Source: Betaproteobacteria bacterium (GTDB taxonomy: Bacteria; Pseudomonadota; Gammaproteobacteria; Burkholderiales; Burkholderiaceae). From it: 20,000 nt of DNA. Below are positions 15,387 to 20,000 of this stretch, in pieces. Position 1 is the stretch's first letter. Each line of letters opens with the position of its first letter. The position numbers and the translations under genes are program-made. Location: the NCBI GenBank assembly GCA_018969885.1, contig JAGWXN010000024.1:1-20000 (forward strand). Reading direction: 5' to 3'. The notes under the pieces are model-generated. The model was given only the letters and a program-made list of their open reading frames with translations, was not told where the DNA came from and made no database searches.

Positions 15387-16733
15387 GTGAACGCCCCGGA
15401 TAAAAGCCCGCTCCATGCGATGACCACCCCCGACCTGTCGTCGTGGTGGATGCCTTTCACGGCCAATCGCAACTTCAAAGCCCGCCCGCGCATGCTCGCG
15501 CGTGCGAGTGGCATGCACTACTGGACCGATGACGGTCGTGAAATTCTCGACGGCACCGCTGGTCTGTGGTGCGTCAACGCCGGCCATGGTCGCGATGAGA
15601 TCGCACGTGCCGTGGGCGAACAGGCGTCCATGCTGGATTTCGCGCCGTCGTTCCAGTTCGGGCATCCCATCGGCTTCGAATTCGCCACCCGGCTCACGCG
15701 CATCGCGCCCGAGGGCTTCGGCAAAGTGTTCTTCACCAACTCGGGCTCCGAGGCGGTGGACACTGCGCTCAAGATCGCGCTCGCCTATCACCGGGCACGC
15801 GGGCAGGCGCAGCGCACCCGGCTGATCGGCCGCGAGCGTGGCTATCACGGCGTGGGCTTTGGCGGCATTTCAGTGGGCGGTATCGTCAATAACCGGCGGG
15901 CGTTTTCGGGCAATCTGCTCGGCGCGGTCGACCACCTGCCCCACACCCACAGTCTTGAGCACAACGCGTGGTCGCGTGGCCAGCCCTCGTGGGGCGCGCA
16001 TCTGGCCGATGAGCTCGAGCGTCTGGTCACGCTGCACGGTGCCGAGACCATCGCGGCGGTCATTGTCGAGCCGGTTGCTGGTTCCACCGGTGTGCTGGTG
16101 CCGCCCAAGGGCTATCTGGAGCGCCTGCGCGAACTCTGCACGCGCCACGGCATCCTGCTGATTTTCGATGAGGTGATCACTGGCTTTGGACGTCTCGGCG
16201 CGCCGTTTGCCACCGACTACTTCGGTGTCAGCCCCGATCTGTTCACCACCGCCAAAGGACTCACCAACGCCACCGTGCCCATGGGCGCGGTGTTCGCAAA
16301 AAACGAGATCCACGATGCCTTCATGCAGGGGCCAGAGCATCTGATCGAACTCTTCCACGGATACACCTATTCCGGCCATCCGCTCGCCTGCGCGGCCGGC
16401 ATTGCCACGCTCGACATCTACGAGCGCGAGCAACTGCTCACCCGGGTGGGGACGGTGGCCGAGGCCTGGGCCGATGGAGTCCACAGCATGCGCGGCCTGC
16501 CTAATGTGATCGATACCCGCAACATCGGTCTGATCGGCGCGATCGAACTCGCGCCGCGGGCCGGCGCACCGGGTGCGCGAGCCTTCGATGCCATGGTCGC
16601 AGCCTTCGACGCGGGCCTCATGATTCGCGTCACGGGCGACATCATTGCGCTGTCGCCGCCGCTCATCATCGAACCCTCGCATATCGATCGACTGTTCACC
16701 ACGCTGCGTAAGGTGCTGTCCCAGTTGGCCTAG
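15387..16733 (+). CDS. Omega-amino acid:pyruvate aminotransferase (class III)
   Basis: A 448-residue PLP-dependent aminotransferase that moves an amino group from beta-alanine or other omega-amino compounds to pyruvate, giving alanine. It closely follows the beta-alanine:pyruvate aminotransferase pattern known from Pseudomonas: WMPFTANRNF near the N-terminus, NAGHGRDEI, FFTNSGSEAVDTALK (phosphate binding), GRERGYHGVGFGG, DHLPHT, VIVEPVAGSTGVLVPP, FDEVITGFGR (D261 pairs with the pyridine nitrogen) and TTAKGLTN with Schiff-base K290. HGYTYSGHPLACAAG is also conserved. The start is GTG at 15387 with GGAGA six bases upstream; ATG at 15420 is an alternative. The protein is cytoplasmic and complete. 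The divergent deacylase gene could feed it with free amino compounds. Confidence 0.92.
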   Translation: MNAPDKSPLHAMTTPDLSSWWMPFTANRNFKARPRMLARASGMHYWTDDGREILDGTAGLWCVNAGHGRDEIARAVGEQASMLDFAPSFQFGHPIGFEFATRLTRIAPEGFGKVFFTNSGSEAVDTALKIALAYHRARGQAQRTRLIGRERGYHGVGFGGISVGGIVNNRRAFSGNLLGAVDHLPHTHSLEHNAWSRGQPSWGAHLADELERLVTLHGAETIAAVIVEPVAGSTGVLVPPKGYLERLRELCTRHGILLIFDEVITGFGRLGAPFATDYFGVSPDLFTTAKGLTNATVPMGAVFAKNEIHDAFMQGPEHLIELFHGYTYSGHPLACAAGIATLDIYEREQLLTRVGTVAEAWADGVHSMRGLPNVIDTRNIGLIGAIELAPRAGAPGARAFDAMVAAFDAGLMIRVTGDIIALSPPLIIEPSHIDRLFTTLRKVLSQLA

Positions 16734-16930
16734 GGGGGCGTGGCGCGATGAAGGCGGCTCGATGAGCGTGCCGGGCTGTGCGCGGAGCGGGTAGCCCGGC
16801 CGCGCGCAGCCAACCTGCGGCCCCTTTCCGCTTATTTCTTTTGGCAATCAGAAAATCTTTATAAAGTATTTTTTGTAATCAATGGCTCGCCTCAGAATTG
16901 GCATCCCCCGTTTTTGCCAGTTCTCCTGCC
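16734..16930 (+). promoter_or_regulatory. Intergenic region upstream of the rhodanese gene: hairpins and AT-rich promoter
   Basis: The first half is GC-rich and holds two inverted repeats. The second half (about 16830-16882) is strikingly AT-rich. TTGGCA at 16841-16846 is a good -35 candidate, and AAGTAT (17-base spacing, 16864-16869) or TAAAGT (15-base spacing) could be the -10. The 8-base palindrome TTTATAAA at 16858-16865 is flanked by near-complementary AAATC and GTATTT, giving a possible operator overlapping the promoter. No ribosome binding site is evident before the ATG at 16931. Confidence 0.5.
16770..16822 (+). terminator. Possible terminator hairpins after the aminotransferase gene
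   Basis: GCCGGGCT (16770-16777) pairs perfectly with AGCCCGGC (16793-16800), an 8-bp stem with a 15-base loop. A second stem, GGCCGC (16798-16803) with GCGGCC (16817-16822), is followed by a pyrimidine-rich run (CCTTTCCGCTTATTTCTTTT), a poor U-tract. The two stems overlap slightly and could be alternatives. Confidence 0.4.
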
Positions 16931-17872
16931 ATGAAATCCGTTCTCGCTTTTCTCGCCTCGCTGCTGTTCGTTTCGGCCGTGTCGGCCGCACCGCCCCTCA
17001 TCACCCCTGCCGAGCTGCAGCCGCTTCTTGCCGGTGGTGTGGTGCGGGTGATCGATATCCGTGACCCCAAGTCGTATGCCACCGCGCACATCCCGGGCGC
17101 GCTCAACGCGCCGTATGGTTCCTGGCGCGGACCGGCATCCAGCCCGGGTGAACTGCCCGAACTCACCAAGCTCACCGCTCAGGTGCAGCGGCTTGGGCTC
17201 ACGCCTGCGACCCGGACCGTGGTGGTATCCAGCGGTGCCGACGCCACGGATTTCGGCGCAGCCGCCCGGGTGTACTGGACCCTGAAGGTGCTGGGTCTGA
17301 AGGAACTTTCGGTGCTAAACGGTGGCGTGAAGGCTTGGGCCGCTGCGGGTCTGCCGCAAGATGCCAACCCGGTGAGCGTCGCGGCGAGCAGCTTCCAGCC
17401 CACGCTCGATCGCTCGATGATTGCCACGCGAGACGAAGTCGCTCAGGCGATCGAGAAGAGCAATGCCACGCTGGTGGATGCCCGCCCGGCAGAATTCTTC
17501 AACGGCCAGACTCGCCATGCCGCCGCGCGCAGCGCCGGCACGCTCAAGGGCGCGGTCAACGTCGAACACGCGAGCTGGTTTGCACAGGGCAGTTCTACCT
17601 TTGTATCCACCGACGAAGCGCGCCGTGTCGCCGCGGCCCTCAACCTCGACCCGAAGCGCGACACGCTGTCCTTCTGCAACACCGGGCACTGGGCGGCGAC
17701 CAACTGGTTTGCACTGTCGGAGGTGCTGGGCCAGCCGCAGGTCAAGCTCTACGCCGGTTCGATGGTGGACTGGACCTCAGCGCCCCAGGCCTTGCCGATG
17801 GACAACGCGCCGGGCCGTGTCGGTCAGCTGATGGTCGACTTCAAGATGTGGGCCGCCCGTACCCTCAACTGA
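16931..17872 (+). CDS. Exported tandem-domain rhodanese (sulfurtransferase)
   Basis: A 313-residue periplasmic sulfurtransferase. A signal peptide is clear (MKSVLAFLASLLFVSAVSA, likely cut before APPL), which fixes the start at ATG 16931 rather than the upstream in-frame codon at 16898. Two rhodanese domains follow: domain 1 (about 24-142: VIDIRDPKSYATAHIPGA..., LNGGVKAWAAAGLP) has no cysteine in its active-site loop (SSGADATD). Domain 2 (about 160-290: LVDARPAEFF, GAVNVEH) has the catalytic loop FCNTGHWA with C249, the only cysteine in the protein. This inactive/active tandem is normal for the family. The next gene, a YeeE/YedE sulfur channel, starts 9 bases later, so the enzyme probably supplies or accepts sulfane sulfur (thiosulfate) at that channel. 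Confidence 0.92.
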   Translation: MKSVLAFLASLLFVSAVSAAPPLITPAELQPLLAGGVVRVIDIRDPKSYATAHIPGALNAPYGSWRGPASSPGELPELTKLTAQVQRLGLTPATRTVVVSSGADATDFGAAARVYWTLKVLGLKELSVLNGGVKAWAAAGLPQDANPVSVAASSFQPTLDRSMIATRDEVAQAIEKSNATLVDARPAEFFNGQTRHAAARSAGTLKGAVNVEHASWFAQGSSTFVSTDEARRVAAALNLDPKRDTLSFCNTGHWAATNWFALSEVLGQPQVKLYAGSMVDWTSAPQALPMDNAPGRVGQLMVDFKMWAARTLN

Positions 17873-17881
17873 TTCCCTGCC

Positions 17882-19009
17882 ATGACGAGTGCCCCGTCTG
17901 TCACTGTCCCGCCGGTCGCGCCCGCGCTCCGGTCGGGGCGTGCACCGCTGTCGGCTGCCATCGCGGGTGTGTTCCTCCTCCTGGGGATCTTTGTTTCGAT
18001 CCGGCAGGCAGTGCTGTTCCTGGTCGGTGTGGGTCTGGGTATCGCGCTCGCGGGCTGTCGGTTCGGTTTTACGACCGGATGGCGGCAGCTGGTGGCCGAC
18101 CGAGATCCTCGGGGCGTCACGGGTCAACTGGTGTTACTTGCCATCGCTGCGGCATTGGCCATGCCGCTCCTCGGGCGGTTCAGCGAGTTGCAGGCGGCGC
18201 TGGGCCCGCCCAGCGTGGCGCTGCTGGTGGGCGCCTTCGTGTTTGGTATGAGCATGCAGATCGCTGACGGCTGCGGCTCGGGTACGCTCTACAAGGCGGG
18301 AATGGGCGTGCCGCTCAACCTCGCGCTGCTGCCGCTCTTCGCGTTCGGTAGCTTCCTGGGATCGGTGCATCTTGAACACTGGCTCGCGCTTGGCGCCAGC
18401 ACGCCGGTCGGGATGGTCGAGCAGTTTGGCGCTGGCCCCGCACTGGCGCTCACGCTGGCTGGGCTGGTGGCGCTGGCGGCACTTGCCCGCTGGTGGGTGG
18501 GGCCGTCCCGGCGATGGATCGAGCGCCGCTGGATCATCGGCGCGATCGCTCTTGCAGGGTTGGCGACGCTTAATCTGTTGCTCGCCGGTCAGCCATGGGG
18601 CGTGGTGTACGGTTTTGGGCTCTGGGCGGCGAAGCTTGCCCAGGCCACACCCTGGTGGGATCCCGCGGGCAGTGCGTTCTGGTCGCAGGCGGGTCATGCG
18701 GCGCGGCTGTCGCAGAGTGTGCTGCTCGACATCACGTCAATCACCAACATCGGAATTCTGGCGGGGGCGCTCTGGGTGTCGGCCCGCGATGGTGCACCGT
18801 CCCGTCCGCTTAGCGCCACACAGTGGCTGGTCGGGCTCGCCGCGGGTCTCCTCATGGGGTACAGCTCGAGGCTTGCCTTTGGCTGTAATGTCGGCGCGAT
18901 GCTGAGTGGCATTTCCACTGGCAGCGTGCATGGCTGGATCTGGGTGGTGCTTGCGTTTGCCGGTACCCTGATCGGCATCCGGCTGCGTCGCCGGTTTGGA
19001 TTCGATTGA
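17882..19009 (+). CDS. YeeE/YedE (TsuA-like) sulfur-compound transporter
   Basis: A 375-residue polytopic inner-membrane protein of the family that takes up thiosulfate or related sulfur species through relayed cysteines. Characteristic motifs, each in a membrane re-entrant region, are GCRFGFT (C59), ADGCGSGTLYKAG (C131) and FGCNVGAMLSGISTGSVHGW (C335). These three cysteines match the number and arrangement essential in characterised TsuA. The 20-residue N-terminal lead is Pro/Ala-rich and the C-terminus is basic (RLRRRFGFD). It lies 9 bases after the rhodanese gene and shares one base with the next small gene (TGATG), so the three form an operon. The exact substrate is inferred from family knowledge. 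Confidence 0.92.
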   Translation: MTSAPSVTVPPVAPALRSGRAPLSAAIAGVFLLLGIFVSIRQAVLFLVGVGLGIALAGCRFGFTTGWRQLVADRDPRGVTGQLVLLAIAAALAMPLLGRFSELQAALGPPSVALLVGAFVFGMSMQIADGCGSGTLYKAGMGVPLNLALLPLFAFGSFLGSVHLEHWLALGASTPVGMVEQFGAGPALALTLAGLVALAALARWWVGPSRRWIERRWIIGAIALAGLATLNLLLAGQPWGVVYGFGLWAAKLAQATPWWDPAGSAFWSQAGHAARLSQSVLLDITSITNIGILAGALWVSARDGAPSRPLSATQWLVGLAAGLLMGYSSRLAFGCNVGAMLSGISTGSVHGWIWVVLAFAGTLIGIRLRRRFGFD

Positions 19010-19200
19010 TGAGCGCGCCAATACCCGCCCGTACCCCAAGCCGCAAATGGCTTGCCTGGGGTTTCTGGTTGATATTGATCGGGTTTATCGCCTGGGACTT
19101 CCAGGCGTCAGCGCCGATTGACGTGCGCGATGAGCCACCGCTGATCGCTGCCGGCTCGGGGCGCAGCGGTTCGGGCGGTCACTGCTCGATGTCGAAATAG
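19009..19200 (+). CDS. Small single-span membrane protein coupled to the YeeE transporter
   Basis: A 63-residue protein starting at ATG 19009, which shares its A with the stop of the sulfur transporter gene (TGATG), so it is probably made by coupled reinitiation. A basic N-terminus (TPSRK) precedes one membrane helix (about residues 14-30, WLAWGFWLILIGFIAW). An acidic/proline segment (VRDEPPLI) and a flexible Gly/Ser linker lead to the C-terminal GHCSMSK with a single C59. The charge pattern predicts N-in, C-out topology, placing the His-Cys tail in the periplasm, where the rhodanese acts. I do not recognise a named family. A sulfur relay or channel-gating subunit is a reasonable guess from context only. 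Confidence 0.7.
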   Translation: MSAPIPARTPSRKWLAWGFWLILIGFIAWDFQASAPIDVRDEPPLIAAGSGRSGSGGHCSMSK

Positions 19201-19223
19201 CGCGACCCGCCGCGCGCTCGCGC

Positions 19224-20000
19224 TCAGGAAAACAGCGCGTCGAACCCTTCTTCTGGCTCGAAGCGGCCATCCCGAAACAGTAACCGTGTGGGGCCCGGCA
19301 TGGCGCGCTCGCGGATGGGATGGTTGGGGTCGCCAGGATAGGCCACCAACCGGCCCGCCTCGACATTGCGCGGGCTGGGTTCGATGGTGGGAGGTGGCCG
19401 GCGGCGTGCCTCGGCCAGAATATCGGCGGCGGTACCGAAGCGTGAAAAATGCGCGAGCGTCATGATCTGGGGCGCGGCCAGGTCGATCTCGCGTGCCCAG
19501 TAACGATCGAGCGCCTCACGCGGCCGCTGCCAGATCCCTTCGGTGGTTTCGCGCTGATCATGACGCGCCACCTGTGCGGCGGGTGACATGGCCACAAAGA
19601 AACGCGTGTCGAAGCGCTTGTTCATGAGCGTAGCCATCCGGGGTGTGATCCAGCGCGACCACGGAATCAGCTGACTGATCTCGAGTTGCAGGTCGAATGA
19701 CTCAAGCAGCTCGAGAAAATTGAAGCCCTCACGCGCCTGACGCCCGACGCGCTCGGCCAGATCGCCGCTGATGCCGCGCGCAAACAGCACACCACATTCC
19801 TCGAAGGTTTCTCGACAGGCGGCGACAAAATATCCAGCCGCGTGGTGCGGCTCGATGTCGCTGTCGGCGAGTGCGCGATGAAGCGTGTCAGTGTCGGTAT
19901 CGAGCCGCGCGATGAGCGCCTCCTCATGGTCGTCGGCATCAACCTTGCCACCCGGAAACACGTAGGCGCCGCCCAGTACGTCGGAGTTGCCGTGGCGGCG
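19224..20000 (-). CDS. NUDIX hydrolase, 5' end beyond the window
   Basis: The frame is open to the right edge; bases 19962-20000 still encode conserved-looking residues (NSDVLGGAYVFPGGKVD), so the true start lies outside. About 258 residues are visible. The NUDIX box is split: GGKVDADDHEE comes first, about 40 residues intervene, and then the catalytic REx2EE part appears as CRETFEECGVL, which binds divalent metal. This long insertion resembles the NUDT19/CoA-diphosphatase-like subgroup. The C-terminal half has a conserved-looking SQLIPWSRWITP segment and FDTRFFVA strand. It is a cytoplasmic nucleotide-diphosphate-linked hydrolase; the substrate is unknown. It converges on the small membrane protein gene with 23 bases between stops. 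Confidence 0.85.
   Translation of the reverse strand, partial: RRHGNSDVLGGAYVFPGGKVDADDHEEALIARLDTDTDTLHRALADSDIEPHHAAGYFVAACRETFEECGVLFARGISGDLAERVGRQAREGFNFLELLESFDLQLEISQLIPWSRWITPRMATLMNKRFDTRFFVAMSPAAQVARHDQRETTEGIWQRPREALDRYWAREIDLAAPQIMTLAHFSRFGTAADILAEARRRPPPTIEPSPRNVEAGRLVAYPGDPNHPIRERAMPGPTRLLFRDGRFEPEEGFDALFS

Noticed and set aside
15300..15848. Upstream extension of the argE reading frame to 15848
   Set aside because: It lies antisense to the strongly supported aminotransferase gene, and ATG 15299 has a good AGGAG ribosome binding site.
17335..18267. Long plus-strand frame crossing the rhodanese and YeeE genes
   Set aside because: It is Arg/Gly/Cys-rich without domain features and is out of frame with two well-supported genes.
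1..20000. CRISPR arrays, tRNA, rRNA genes or insertion sequences
   Set aside because: No regularly spaced repeats, tRNA-like cloverleaf sequence, rRNA sequence or transposase-like protein was seen on reading the window.

Overview
The window is GC-rich, densely packed DNA of proteobacterial type. It carries a complete System I (Ccm) cytochrome c maturation gene set, a ThrH-type phosphatase, and start/stop overlaps at most gene junctions. Together these fit a Gram-negative, cytochrome c-respiring proteobacterium, probably a betaproteobacterium or close relative. The genus cannot be fixed from the sequence alone.

Layout: (1) 1-1581 (+): the 3' end of thrH, overlapped by an MFS transporter gene. 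(2) 1585-9639 (-): the ccm genes, transcribed right to left in the order ccmI-ccmA-ccmB-ccmC-ccmD-ccmE-ccmF-ccmG. A foreign-looking module of about 0.9 kb (2035-2944) then intervenes before ccmH. The module holds a small orphan ORF on the minus strand, a 36 % GC divergent intergenic region and an XRE-family regulator on the plus strand. (3) 9702-14054 (-): a tripartite ABC export operon (ATPase, double-FtsX permease, HlyD-type adaptor) running straight into ccmI. (4) 14124-16733: an ArgE/DapE-type deacylase (-) divergent from an omega-amino acid:pyruvate aminotransferase (+). (5) 16931-19200 (+): a sulfur-uptake cassette of exported rhodanese, YeeE/YedE (TsuA-like) channel and a 63-residue one-TM protein ending in a Gly/Ser linker and a Cys. 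(6) 19224-20000 (-): a NUDIX hydrolase running off the right edge.

How the genes work together: CcmAB and CcmCDE load haem covalently onto CcmE, CcmG and CcmH handle the apocytochrome thiols, CcmI presents apocytochrome, and CcmF ligates haem. The rhodanese/YeeE cassette should take up thiosulfate or related sulfane sulfur. The aminotransferase and deacylase suggest amino-compound catabolism. The most unusual point is the split of ccmH from ccmG by the XRE module: the ccmH reading frame keeps the LRCxxC domain and the C-terminal membrane helix but has no signal peptide in any frame I could read upstream. No rRNA, tRNA, CRISPR array or transposase gene was seen.
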